Shown here in pieces: positions 8,246-16,864 of a stretch of DNA of 64,000 nt. Under the pieces are notes generated by a model. It was not told where the DNA came from. It did no database searches and worked only from the letters and a program-made list of their open reading frames with translations. This DNA is from CALGKJ01 sp049322695 (lineage in GTDB: Bacteria; Bacillota; Clostridia; Lutisporales; Lutisporaceae): the NCBI GenBank assembly GCA_049322695.1, contig JBMORW010000030.1:21582-85581 (forward strand), written 5' to 3'. The number at the start of each line of letters is the position of its first letter. Position 1 is the first letter of the stretch. The translations under genes and the position numbers were made by a program.

Positions 8246-8722
8246 TCATTCACCTTCATAATAGTCTACATTTGAATCCCTTTTGTAGAACGTACTTGAT
8301 TCACACTGGACTATAAGTCCCACTTTGTCAGACTTAGGGTAAAAAACGACATCCGGATTATTGATGGTATCAAAATCCAAATATACAAGGGGGGTAGTCT
8401 GTGAAGTATTGATTACCCTATGGGCGCCTTTCTCGTTTGGAGGACAGTAGATTATATCACCTGCTGAGATTGGCTTGTTGCCATCAGGTGTTTCTAAAAC
8501 ACCGCTGCCGGATATTATATAAAATACTTCTTCATTTTGCAGGTGATAGTGATAAGGATAGTTAGACTTCTGCGGCGGGATTTCATAAATTGCTACATAG
8601 CATTGATTTTCTTTGCTTCTCTTGATTACTTCATGCTTATAATACTCAAAAGGCTCATGCTCACACTTGTGGGTTGGTGTGATTTCATTCATGTTAGTTA
8701 TTATTATATATTGATTATTCAT
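8246..8722 (-). CDS. Cupin domain protein
   Basis: This 158-residue single-domain cupin has motif 1 YPYHYHLQNEEVFYIISGSG (about residues 55-74) and motif 2 AGDIIYCPPNEKGAHRVIN (about 86-104), with the metal-binding His and Glu residues present. Cupins of this type bind a metal and a small sugar or organic acid. Its ATG overlaps the stop of the upstream P-loop kinase by 4 bases, so the two are probably co-translated. AAAGGAGG precedes it. The function is unassigned. Confidence 0.75.
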   Translation of the reverse strand: MNNQYIIITNMNEITPTHKCEHEPFEYYKHEVIKRSKENQCYVAIYEIPPQKSNYPYHYHLQNEEVFYIISGSGVLETPDGNKPISAGDIIYCPPNEKGAHRVINTSQTTPLVYLDFDTINNPDVVFYPKSDKVGLIVQCESSTFYKRDSNVDYYEGE

Positions 8723-9276
8723 TGTTCGCCTCCTTTATTATTCATAGCTTCGAGAACAATGCCCAGACGCTCCTCTATTGACTTGTCGCCTTCGATTCTC
8801 AAGACAGGACATGGAAGCTTGGATAGCCATTGCTCATGCAGTGCTTTACTTCTCATATTTGTTCCCGCTTCATCATACTGAGAAGCCCATTCATAAAAAT
8901 CCTTATGAAGCAGCTCGCGTATACCGTACTGGTCTATATCTGCTCCATATCGCTGCTTTTCTCTCTCAAGCAGCCTTTGCAGCCTGATTTCCTTTGGAAG
9001 ATATAGAAATACAACCAAGTCAAAATAAGGGATAAATATATCCCCCCAACCGCATAAGGATCCCGACAGAATCCACTGTGGAGCAGCTTCTAAGTCTTGT
9101 CTAAGCAGCATTTGTCTTTCTTCAACACTTCTTTTTTGAGTAAATATGACTTCAGTAGGAACCCAGAAATAATCATCAGTATCAAAATGATCATAGCCTG
9201 TTTTTGCTGATAAAGCTTCAGCCAATGTAGTGGTACCTGATGCAGACGCACCCAATATATGTATTCGTTTGTGCAT
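8719..9276 (-). CDS. Small P-loop kinase (adenylate-kinase-like)
   Basis: This 185-residue protein has a Walker A-like loop GASASGTTTLAEAL (residues 9-22) in which the usual GKS/T is replaced by GTTT. It also has a DTDDYFW acidic segment (about 36-42) and RLLEREKQRYG (about 101-111) as the lid-type Arg region. This matches the AAA/adenylate-kinase-like proteins that phosphorylate small metabolites or nucleosides. The missing Lys of Walker A is a recognised variant in this subgroup, but activity is not certain. It overlaps the cupin gene by 4 bases (ATGA). Confidence 0.65.
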   Translation of the reverse strand: MHKRIHILGASASGTTTLAEALSAKTGYDHFDTDDYFWVPTEVIFTQKRSVEERQMLLRQDLEAAPQWILSGSLCGWGDIFIPYFDLVVFLYLPKEIRLQRLLEREKQRYGADIDQYGIRELLHKDFYEWASQYDEAGTNMRSKALHEQWLSKLPCPVLRIEGDKSIEERLGIVLEAMNNKGGEQ

Positions 9277-9322
9277 ATTTTACCTCTCAAGCCATTTGTA
9301 TAATTAGATAAATGCTATAATT

Positions 9323-9535
9323 TTATAGATCAGCATTCTGCTTTTTCTTCTTATTAAGTATTGATAAGCTTGAGCACATTATAGTAATATTGCAGCAAAA
9401 TATAGTGACAGCAAGCCCTAGCTTTAGTCCATTGACGCTGGCAAACACAAGATTGATAGAAGCAAGCATAACACCTATACTGGAAATAGTAACAGCTGTC
9501 TTTAGTGTTTTGATATTTGCTTTTGATTCTTTCAT
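9323..9535 (-). CDS. Small two-helix membrane protein
   Basis: This 70-residue protein has a short basic N-terminus, two hydrophobic segments (about residues 15-34 and 37-57) and a Lys-rich end (KKKKQN). It has a good ribosome site (GGAGAAATAAAT before ATG). It starts 2 bases after the stop of the next membrane gene upstream, so the pair is almost certainly co-transcribed. I do not recognise the family. Confidence 0.55.
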   Translation of the reverse strand: MKESKANIKTLKTAVTISSIGVMLASINLVFASVNGLKLGLAVTIFCCNITIMCSSLSILNKKKKQNADL

Positions 9536-9537
9536 AT

Positions 9538-9939
9538 TTATTTCTCCTTGATTCCCTGATTTGCAAGGTTGCTTCTATAAAAGTATTCCTTTGTCGGCAA
9601 AATAAACATCAAGCTTACTACTGATGTTATTATTCCGGTATATGTAGATTGCGGAACAGCTTGTATAGCAGATATAATAGATACTGCCAAGAACAGTATA
9701 TCTATGGATATCATCAGCCAGTATCCCCACTTTTTGAGCTTCATATAGCCATAAGCTGCAACTAGGAGTGCAATAGAGATTGCTCCTTTGGAAATAGTAT
9801 TCGAAAAAATAATAGAAGAGCCTAGTTCTATGCCAAGCCGGCTTGTTAAGCTGGGGAATAATGTTAAAATCAATAAAAGTGCACTAAGAATGCTCATATC
9901 TCCAATTAATGTTACTAAAAAAGGTCTTTTTTCACTCAT
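9538..9939 (-). CDS. Integral membrane protein, unknown
   Basis: This 133-residue protein has four hydrophobic segments (about 10-28, 45-65, 68-90 and 97-112) separated by short loops; a basic KLKKWGYW stretch sits between the second and third. An AAAGGAG ribosome site precedes the ATG. It forms a tight pair with the 70-residue membrane gene downstream. The pattern resembles small membrane proteins of unknown function common in Clostridia and Bacilli. No function can be given. Confidence 0.55.
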   Translation of the reverse strand: MSEKRPFLVTLIGDMSILSALLLILTLFPSLTSRLGIELGSSIIFSNTISKGAISIALLVAAYGYMKLKKWGYWLMISIDILFLAVSIISAIQAVPQSTYTGIITSVVSLMFILPTKEYFYRSNLANQGIKEK

Positions 9940-9958
9940 GCTTTTACTCCTTTAAGCA

Positions 9959-10968
9959 CTATATAGTATTAAGCCACTCTTCGAGCATAGATATTTTTTC
10001 TTCATAATGTTTTATGGCTTCTATAGTTTTGGATACCTGCACAGTTCCCAGACGCTGCTCCTCAGCATCCGTGCACTCAATCCATAGAGATCTTTTTAAG
10101 CTATATTCAAGCCATCCCAGCTTCCCGGAAAAGCCATTAATTAGTGCCATTTTCCAATCTGCCTTAAGGCTGACGAATCTTTTTTTATAACTACCTACAA
10201 AGGTCAAGAATCTTTCTTTATCAATGCTTCCTTTTTCACCCTCGGACCAATATATAGCTGTTTCGGTAAGGTCCTGGATAGGATTTATATAGTTGGCAGA
10301 CTCCCAGTCAATAATAATAGGCCTGTCGTGATTCCACATAACATTTTTAGGATCAATATCCCTATGGCTTATAACCATATCAGAAGCAAGAAGCTCAGAT
10401 GCTTCATTTGCTTGTGTATTCCAATGATTAAGGCTATCAATATATTCAAGCAAAATATCTGTCCAAACTGCTTGACTTTGCTGTCTCTCTGCAAATAATA
10501 ATTCCAGTCAGTCAGCATTGGTTTCTCTGATAAATCATAAGCTATATTCAGCTTTGAGAAATCAATCATATGTAAATCTGCCAGAATAGCACCTATTTTT
10601 TCACAATGCATCATGTTGATTTCACCGGGCTTCAGACTTTTTCCATCTATCCAGTCAAATACAAGATAATATTGATTATCTATATTATGCAGATAAGTAC
10701 CTTCAAATCTTATAGACGGAAGAGCAGGTATATGCTTTGCTGCAATTTCAACAATCCTCTCTGAGTTGATGTAATGCTGCATTGCAACAGGCCTAAGCAT
10801 TATCCGAGGGTTTAGCGCTTTAACGGCAAATTTCCCGCATGTAGTTTCCAGAGCATACATTCTATGCAAAAGCCCGCCTGACACTTGCTCCGGTATACTG
10901 GTTATGTCACCAAACTCTAGTGTTTTACACAGTTTTTCAAACTGTACATTATAAGTCATATCACTCAT
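9959..10968 (-). pseudogene. Aminoglycoside phosphotransferase-family kinase, frameshifted
   Basis: Two frames together make one APH/choline-kinase-fold protein. The first frame (from ATG 10968) carries the N-lobe, with FAVKALNP as the ATP Lys and YYLVFDWIDG as hinge. The second frame carries ISHRDIDPKNVMW (catalytic Asp loop) and PIIIDWESA (metal Asp). The join lies at 10504-10505: reading back through the second frame meets a TGA just upstream, and adding one G on the minus strand at GACTGG restores SEKPMLTDWELLFAERQ. So a single-base deletion, or a sequencing error, has split an otherwise intact gene of about 335 codons. Both halves look well conserved, so the lesion is recent if real. The substrate is unknown. 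Confidence 0.75.
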
Positions 10969-11025
10969 TAAATTTTCCTTTCAGTTCTTTTATTAAAACC
11001 AGAGCCTTGTATAAATGTTATATTA

Positions 11026-11274
11026 TTATGCCTTTGAAAGACCATCAAGAATTTTATCCAGCTCAGCCTTGTGTTCAGCATATATAATACAATCAGGACA
11101 GTTCTCCAGCATAACCTGTTTTCACTCCAGTTTTTCTTGACAATCAGGCATTGCATTATAAAAGCTGACCCAATCTTATTCCCAGCAGCCGATTTGCAGC
11201 TTATGGGGAGGACATTTCGACTCACATGGATTTGTTCCATTAAAAGGACAGTTTTTTATTTCATAACACTTCAA
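11026..11274 (-). pseudogene. Cys-rich small protein with two in-frame stops
   Basis: From a TTG at 11274 with AGGAGTG upstream, one frame reads LKCYEIKNCPFNGTNPCESK, then CPPHKLQIGCWE, a TAA stop, DWVSFYNAMPDCQEKLE, a TGA stop, and KQVMLENCPDCIIYAEHK to a final TAA at 11026. The stretches clearly belong to one protein of about 82 codons with eight Cys in pairs, suggesting a zinc- or iron-sulfur-binding domain. Two stops make it a pseudogene. Recoding is unlikely because one stop is TAA. A different 90-codon frame overlaps here but has no ribosome site or protein-like character. Confidence 0.7.
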
Positions 11275-11285
11275 TAAGCTCACTC

Positions 11286-11687
11286 CTATATATTATTTTT
11301 TCCTGATGGTTTAAGTAAAGATAAAACGCCCATTATGCTTAACAACCCTGTTATTATGTGTGGCAGTGAGTAATACCATCTAGCAACAAAATCACTGGGG
11401 GGAGTACCGTCTGAGATACCATAACCGTGAAAACTGAACCACAGTATAGTGGGAAGTATCTGAAGAAGTACGTTTACAGATAAGATGACAGCAAGCAAAG
11501 AGCGAAAGTATTTGCTTCCAATCGTAAATCCAAGCAAAACAATTATTAGACCGATTGCTGCTTCAATAAGTCCCCAAGTTCTGACTTCACTTTCGGTAGG
11601 ACCGTATAGACCAAACAGATATGTGAATCCGAGACTCATTGATAACACACCTAAAATTATAAAAGCAGCAATCCTTTGCTTTGACAT
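11286..11687 (-). CDS. Four-helix membrane protein, unknown
   Basis: This 133-residue protein has four hydrophobic segments (about residues 7-27, 40-58, 64-84 and 106-126). A short loop with SDGTPPSDFVARWY lies between the third and fourth. The ribosome site TTGGAGG precedes the ATG. It may share a transcript with the broken Cys-rich gene 11 bases downstream. I do not recognise the family; it resembles small DoxX/DUF-type membrane proteins only in topology. Confidence 0.5.
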   Translation of the reverse strand: MSKQRIAAFIILGVLSMSLGFTYLFGLYGPTESEVRTWGLIEAAIGLIIVLLGFTIGSKYFRSLLAVILSVNVLLQILPTILWFSFHGYGISDGTPPSDFVARWYYSLPHIITGLLSIMGVLSLLKPSGKNNI

Positions 11688-12163
11688 AAATTATCCCTCC
11701 AATACGATGACAACAATACATACTATGTATCCTATGGTTATAATCTTACTCTCTGAATCTCAATTACTATCTAACATGGTTTCCACTTTCAAAGTATGTG
11801 AACATAGTAAGTAGTAGGTCGCAGATGCATCTCCATACGATTATTGCTATAGCCAGAAGAAAAGTGTCAATAAAAATATGACTATATTGTAAAAATCCTG
11901 AGTTATGTTTACTGCTCCTCCATTTATCAGGCTTGAATTAAAATACAAGGAAAAAGTAGATAACAAAGCTGCAGCTTTCATTTTAAAGGTTGAATAGCAA
12001 AGAATTACTATAAAAATCCTTAGTTTAAATAGTGTTTTATTACATCATTTACATTCTTTTCACCAAGCCTGAATAAGCTTAACATTTTTGAAACCTCGAT
12101 TTGTATTATTTTGAATTGCTAATCATTAATATAGCTTAGTCAGATAGTCTATTATGTTTATTA
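11688..12163. other. Intergenic region, no gene recognised
   Basis: About 475 AT-rich bases. On the minus strand, near 11843-11980, a frame reads MKAAALLSTFSLYFNSS and ends in a hydrophobic stretch (IVIFLLTLFFWL); it has no ribosome site and could be a remnant of a membrane protein. Nothing else is supported. Confidence 0.4.
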
Positions 12164-12727
12164 CTATTTGTTATTATGCGGCTTGTTTAAGAATCTTCCC
12201 ATTATCACAGTATTATAATAGTTGCCATCTTTATGTATACGATCTTTTATCAATAGCCCTTCTTCAATAAAACCATATTGCTTATACAACTGAATAGCCT
12301 TTGTGTTAACTTCTACTACTTTTAGTTCAATTTTCTCAATTCCTACAGAATCTGCCCATGATAATATGTTTTCAAATAACACCCTGCCGATGCCATATCC
12401 CCAATATTCCTTTAATATGCATATCCCAAACTCAGCCTTATGCTTGAATCTGCTTAGGATGTTGCCTTCACAACGGGTAAAACCCACTATCTTGTTGTTA
12501 ACCTCAGCAACTAAAAAAAGGCTTCTCTCCGCTATTGAGTCATGATATATCAGCTCTTTAAAATCACTTTGATTCATTAGACCCTCACCAGGCTCTCTGT
12601 CGAGATATTCTGTTTCTCCATCAACTTGAACTCTCAAATCGGATAATTCCAGCGCATCTTCCTTTGTGGGACAGCGAAGTATCCATGTGAGGTTCTTCCC
12701 TTGAATTTTTTTGCTTTCAATAACCAA
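12164..12727 (-). CDS. GNAT N-acetyltransferase
   Basis: This protein of about 187 residues has the GNAT acetyl-CoA signature FGICILKEYWGYGIGRVLFENIL (about residues 109-131), with the YWGYGIG pyrophosphate loop. It is followed by IEKIELKVVEVNTKAIQLYKQYGF, the usual end of the fold, and GLLIKDRIHKDGNYYNTVIMG as the last strand. It is close to the RimL/ribosomal-type and RimJ-like groups. I chose a TTG start at 12727 because AAGGAGG lies 8 nt before it; the upstream ATG would place that site inside the coding region. The substrate is not predictable. Confidence 0.75.
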   Translation of the reverse strand: MVIESKKIQGKNLTWILRCPTKEDALELSDLRVQVDGETEYLDREPGEGLMNQSDFKELIYHDSIAERSLFLVAEVNNKIVGFTRCEGNILSRFKHKAEFGICILKEYWGYGIGRVLFENILSWADSVGIEKIELKVVEVNTKAIQLYKQYGFIEEGLLIKDRIHKDGNYYNTVIMGRFLNKPHNNK

Positions 12728-12841
12728 GTATTGTACCTCCTTCATTAAGCTCTAATGTGGTTATAACTAATACCCCCAAGTTACTTTCATTGATTGGACA
12801 AGTAGAACTATTAAAAATTATCATTTTTGTAAAGACAATGT

Positions 12842-13372
12842 CTACTTAAAGAGAATACTTTGTCTATCTAAGTTCAGTTGACGTGATGTCAATTGAATAA
12901 TCAACTCCTCAATAGCTGATACGCTTGCTACAAAACAAATTATGTACATTAGTAAATCTAATTTTTTAAAGGGAAGTAATATTGGAAATATAAAAATTAA
13001 TATACCTGTAAGCTTATTTCCGTAGGTGTGAAGAACAGCAAAGGTTTTGAATCTTTTTAAGGCTACAATCATTGATGCCAATCTGACGAGAGCAATAAGA
13101 ATAATCCATATAACAGCCTCAGATGTAAGCTTAACTACTGGATAAAGTATAAATAGCAAAACACCAGTCATTATCAAATCTGCAATAGAATCAAGCCTTG
13201 CACCAAGCCTACTGCTTGTCCCGGTTTTTCTGGCAATAAAGCCATCTATCATATCACTTAATCCACATATAATATAAACTGAATAAAAGGCTGCGCTTAA
13301 AGGCTTTAGAAAAATCAATACTAAAGATAGCATTATTCTCACAATCGATATGCAATTAGGTATAGCTTTCAT
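12842..13372 (-). CDS. CDP-alcohol phosphatidyltransferase family protein
   Basis: The protein has the full CDP-alcohol motif DGFIARKTGTSSRLGARLDS followed by IAD (about residues 38-60), i.e. DG-x2-AR-x8-G-x3-D-x3-D. These Asp residues bind two metals and the CDP-linked lipid. Several transmembrane helices follow. At about 176 residues it has the length of PgsA/PssA-type phospholipid synthases. I start it at 13372 (MKAIPNCIS) since GGAG lies upstream. It is likely an extra phospholipid head-group enzyme; PgsA versus PssA cannot be decided. Confidence 0.8.
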   Translation of the reverse strand: MKAIPNCISIVRIMLSLVLIFLKPLSAAFYSVYIICGLSDMIDGFIARKTGTSSRLGARLDSIADLIMTGVLLFILYPVVKLTSEAVIWIILIALVRLASMIVALKRFKTFAVLHTYGNKLTGILIFIFPILLPFKKLDLLMYIICFVASVSAIEELIIQLTSRQLNLDRQSILFK

Positions 13373-13423
13373 TACTTCATCATCTCCAAATGCAGTCAAA
13401 CAACAAATTTTTATAGAAAGAGC

Positions 13424-14356
13424 TTAAGGTATCCTAAATATTATTTTCTGCTCAATTAAATCAAAAGTGACTAGTAAATTGTTTTTCCAAAGCTGGTCAG
13501 AGTTTAACTCAATCATTGTTGGATAAGGTAATCCATCAGCATGTGCAAGATCGTTTACCTCAGCCACATCATAAAGTGATATATTAATACTACCTATTTT
13601 CAGGGGAACATCCAAAAACTCTCTTGGTTTATCAGACATTGAGTTCTTGCTATTGGGATTAAATATATATGAGTAGTTTTTTCCTGTATCCAGATATACT
13701 GTTATTGGTTTACCTTTAAGCTCTGCTTCAAAAAAAGGCAAAGTTTCCTGACCTTTACTTGTTGTTTTATAAAGTGGCAGTACAACATATTTATTTGAAT
13801 CCAACTTTGAATAGTCAATAGGATTATTACTGATCCCAATTTTACGTCCAGCATAATCCAGGGTAATAATTTTGGATTCAAAATAAGCTAAGCCTATTAA
13901 TCCATTAAACTTTCTTGATGAAAACATTGACCAATCAGATATACTGGTCTCTATATCTTTATAGGTATCCCCAAATACACTTATTTCATTAATCAATACA
14001 CGTTTTTCCCACCCGCGATGAGAGCCATCTCTGTTAAGAGCTTCAGTTTTACCTATAATAGTATAGTTAATTTTATCCTCTATAACATTTGTTAATAATA
14101 ATCCTGTTCCGCAACCTGTATCAAACCCCAGCCTATACACATTACTTTCTATTTTGACAGGTATTTCTGGGCAGCTTCTATCACCAGGCCAGTTAAAAGT
14201 AAGTCTATAGATTTCACCTTGTTCATATCCTAAATCACGAATCCATGTTTTATCTGCTGATAGCATCGACATGTAACTATACCCTAAATATACGGTTGTT
14301 GATACTACTAAAGCGGATAGTAAAATTATTATTATAACATGTTTTTTTAATTTCAT
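13424..14356 (-). CDS. Membrane-anchored aspartyl protease with two DTG sites
   Basis: The N-terminus has a single membrane anchor (about residues 5-27). Two aspartyl-protease active-site motifs follow: GFDTGCGTG (Asp79) and VYLDTGKNYS (Asp223). FNGLIGLAYF near 150-159 resembles the hydrophobic-hydrophobic-Gly motif that follows the catalytic Asp in this clan. Most bacterial enzymes of this type carry one DTG per chain and dimerise. Here both lobes are in one 311-residue chain, as in pepsin-like enzymes. The soluble part is predicted to face outside. An S41 and an S51-type peptidase gene lie just upstream on the same strand. An alternative start at 14383 is possible. The protease call rests on motif spacing and is not certain. 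Confidence 0.6.
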   Translation of the reverse strand: MKLKKHVIIIILLSALVVSTTVYLGYSYMSMLSADKTWIRDLGYEQGEIYRLTFNWPGDRSCPEIPVKIESNVYRLGFDTGCGTGLLLTNVIEDKINYTIIGKTEALNRDGSHRGWEKRVLINEISVFGDTYKDIETSISDWSMFSSRKFNGLIGLAYFESKIITLDYAGRKIGISNNPIDYSKLDSNKYVVLPLYKTTSKGQETLPFFEAELKGKPITVYLDTGKNYSYIFNPNSKNSMSDKPREFLDVPLKIGSINISLYDVAEVNDLAHADGLPYPTMIELNSDQLWKNNLLVTFDLIEQKIIFRIP

Positions 14357-14459
14357 TTCTTCACCATACCTCATTTCACCCATGTACCTTTTTTATGTCA
14401 ATCTACTTTTAATGTGTGTAAACTTATACGGCTCACTCCCATAAGAATAAATAAAGCTA

Positions 14460-15776
14460 TTATTTATATTGTGAGAGTATTCTATACAATTCTTCAATAG
14501 CTTTTTCCTGATCAATCAGATAATCAGGTATTAAAGCAGGTTCATTGTGCTTCTCGACTGCAGGTCTGGAAAACTGCTTATAGGTTAGAGAAAAGGAGAG
14601 CTTACTATAAGGAAGCTGGAAGGTTAGTACATCCCCATAGGCTGAAGGTCTATTTCCTGATGGTTCCCCAATTACCTTGCATAAATTATTATCTCTTAGT
14701 AATACTGCAAACCACGTAGCGGAGCTAAATGTAGACTTTGATGTTATCACATATACATCCCCATTGAAAAGTAAATCTTCATATTTATTATTTTTAGTAG
14801 AACTTACTTCTTCACCTACAGCCCAATATTTGAGTCTAACCTTTCCGCCAAAATCCATGTAGCTGTCTACAGGAAGATATTTTATAAATTCATTTGCAAC
14901 AGCAGAATTTCCGCCTCCATTTTTTCTTAAGTCAACTGCAATATATTTTATAGCATTGCTTTTCACATCGGCAAAAAAATCCCTTAAGGTGTTTTTATAT
15001 TTATCATTATACCGGCAGCTATCTAGAGTCAATATTCCAATGCTTTTATCTCGATCAACTATATATCTGACAAAGTCAGGCTTTATGTTATCACTTTTTA
15101 ATTCTTCAAAACTGTAATACTCAGATTCAAAGGCTCCATTGTTGCTAAACGTTAATTGGACTTTATCATAGCATTCAACACCCAACCAGTTTAGCCCGCT
15201 GCTTCTTCTTAAATATTTAGGAAAATTATGCTCAGCGTAGTATATGTTTTCATAGGAGAATTGGGATAAAAATCTCTTGTACAGGTCTTTTACTTCAATA
15301 TCGTTTATTTTTACTAATCTTTGTCCCTTGCGGGAGCTGCTGCTGCATATTAATTCACCGCCCGACAGCTTAAAATCTATGTTTAAGAGCTTCTTGTCAT
15401 CGCAGTAATAGTACATGGCAGAATGAGCATCATCCAGCTGCTTAAGAATCCTGCTTCCGGACTGCCATACATCTAGAACTGTTGGGTGTTCGGGCATATT
15501 TTGAGTTTCCTCGTTATATTGTGATAATACTTTCTCAGGTAAGCTATTGACGGCTGAAAAGTGGCGATCCTTTATCAAAGTTATTAAATATTTCAACTCT
15601 GCATGTGCCTCTTCAACTGTTAGTTTCTCATTAATAGGCAGGGTATTCTCCATGCTATTCCAGCTTGTTGTGCTCCTATATGGATTTATATAAATTGCAA
15701 TTGCACATAAAAAAGCCAGGGTAACTATAATAGCAATTAGTACTTTGAAAATTCTGGTCTTGATAAATCTTTTCAT
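14460..15776 (-). CDS. S41-family peptidase, membrane-anchored
   Basis: This 438-residue protein has an N-terminal membrane segment (about 11-28). An S41 (C-terminal processing/tricorn-like) catalytic domain occupies the C-terminal half. IAVDLRKNGGGNSAVANEF (about 277-295) is the strand-loop typical of the family. VYVITSKSTFSSATWFAVLL (about 331-350) carries the probable catalytic Ser, and GEPSGNRPSAYGD follows. No PDZ domain is obvious, which fits the non-CtpA branch. The ribosome site is GGGGG before TATATATG. Its neighbours are an aspartyl protease and an S51-like gene. Confidence 0.8.
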   Translation of the reverse strand: MKRFIKTRIFKVLIAIIVTLAFLCAIAIYINPYRSTTSWNSMENTLPINEKLTVEEAHAELKYLITLIKDRHFSAVNSLPEKVLSQYNEETQNMPEHPTVLDVWQSGSRILKQLDDAHSAMYYYCDDKKLLNIDFKLSGGELICSSSSRKGQRLVKINDIEVKDLYKRFLSQFSYENIYYAEHNFPKYLRRSSGLNWLGVECYDKVQLTFSNNGAFESEYYSFEELKSDNIKPDFVRYIVDRDKSIGILTLDSCRYNDKYKNTLRDFFADVKSNAIKYIAVDLRKNGGGNSAVANEFIKYLPVDSYMDFGGKVRLKYWAVGEEVSSTKNNKYEDLLFNGDVYVITSKSTFSSATWFAVLLRDNNLCKVIGEPSGNRPSAYGDVLTFQLPYSKLSFSLTYKQFSRPAVEKHNEPALIPDYLIDQEKAIEELYRILSQYK

Positions 15777-15785
15777 ATATACCCC

Positions 15786-16454
15786 CTATTTACTATTAAA
15801 AGTTATTACATCACCTAATAGCAGGATTGTGCCATCCTCGATAATTATTGCACCATTATCTTTAATGCCATAAACCAAATCTGTTTTTTCCTTCAGTACC
15901 CTTTTGATACACTTATTTTGTATATTAGTGTCCTCGTAATGTACTTCAATATAGAAGTCTTTCTTTATAAGTCCCAATCCTGGGAAATACATAAATTCAG
16001 TGTAATCCTCGTCAGGTGATACATGATAGTTTTCAAGCTGCATCAAAGCACCTGCACTGGCACCCATAACAATTCTTCTACCAGCTATACTGTTGGCCAG
16101 TCCTTTTTCCAATACACGCAGGACAGCCATTTCCGGAAGGCCTCCTGTCAAAAATGCTATATCACTGTTCTCTATTATGCTTTTCATCTCTTCTTCAGAG
16201 TGTTCAAAATAATTCAGCCAAATAATATTATCTTCTGATATGCCTAACTGCACGAATGGGTCAACTATTTCACCATAGTACTTTCCAAAGCTTCTGCTAT
16301 ATGCATTCTGCCATTCGTCATTATTACTTATCCACCTTTCACTGAATGCAAAAGGAATAACAACAACTTTGTCGTTAGAGCTGATATATTTTAGTATAGT
16401 ATCCTTAATCCATTCTTCGTGGAAATTATACTGGCTCAATAATATATTTATCAT
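15786..16454 (-). CDS. Peptidase S51-like (dipeptidase E / cyanophycinase family)
   Basis: This 222-residue protein has the nucleophile elbow RRIVMGASAGALMQLE (Ser near residue 135), with DIAFLTGGLPEMAVLRVLE (about 100-118) before it. That is the class I glutamine-amidotransferase-like fold of peptidase family S51, whose catalytic Ser sits in GxSAG. Family members cleave alpha-aspartyl dipeptides or cyanophycin. Its start overlaps the stop of the SdpI gene by 4 bases (ATGA). The substrate cannot be told from the sequence. Confidence 0.75.
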   Translation of the reverse strand: MINILLSQYNFHEEWIKDTILKYISSNDKVVVIPFAFSERWISNNDEWQNAYSRSFGKYYGEIVDPFVQLGISEDNIIWLNYFEHSEEEMKSIIENSDIAFLTGGLPEMAVLRVLEKGLANSIAGRRIVMGASAGALMQLENYHVSPDEDYTEFMYFPGLGLIKKDFYIEVHYEDTNIQNKCIKRVLKEKTDLVYGIKDNGAIIIEDGTILLLGDVITFNSK

Positions 16455-16831
16455 ATAGATTCCTTCCTGTTTCCATTTTTGTCAAACCGTTTCCTTAAAG
16501 CAATTTCAGTAGGTATAATTGGAGAAAAAAGACCTACTAATTGAATTATATTGAGTATGATTACGAATTGCCCCAGCTTTTCCAGATCGAGATTTCTATA
16601 GATAATCAGCACGACAGCGGACAATATGCCTAAGGGTATTCCTGTATAAAGCCAGATTTTACCTGCGTACTTGTGTGCAAAATTCCATGTTTCTTGACTT
16701 TTCATTGACCAGGAAGTCCTATATCCATAGGCAAAATTGATAGTTTTTGGAGGATGTTTTCTCCATAATAGCCCGAACCCTACCAGGGTTGCAGGAATAA
16801 GCATCAATGTTATAAAGAAGAATATGACCAT
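16451..16831 (-). CDS. SdpI-family membrane protein
   Basis: This 126-residue protein has three hydrophobic segments. Between the first two lies the SdpI-family segment INFAYGYRTSWSMKSQETWN (about 31-50), followed by FAHKYAGKIW. In Bacillus subtilis SdpI is the immunity/signalling protein against the toxin SdpC; most homologues are uncharacterised. No sdpC- or sdpR-like gene is beside it. It has a TTGGAGG ribosome site and is translationally coupled to the S51-like gene. Confidence 0.8.
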   Translation of the reverse strand: MVIFFFITLMLIPATLVGFGLLWRKHPPKTINFAYGYRTSWSMKSQETWNFAHKYAGKIWLYTGIPLGILSAVVLIIYRNLDLEKLGQFVIILNIIQLVGLFSPIIPTEIALRKRFDKNGNRKESI

Positions 16832-16864
16832 AAGATACCTCCAATGTATAAATGTTATTATATT

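Noticed and set aside
10968..11240. A 90-codon frame beginning MEQIHVSRN on the minus strand
   Set aside because: It lies out of frame with the Cys-rich gene, which has a better start and clear protein character; the frame itself has no ribosome site.
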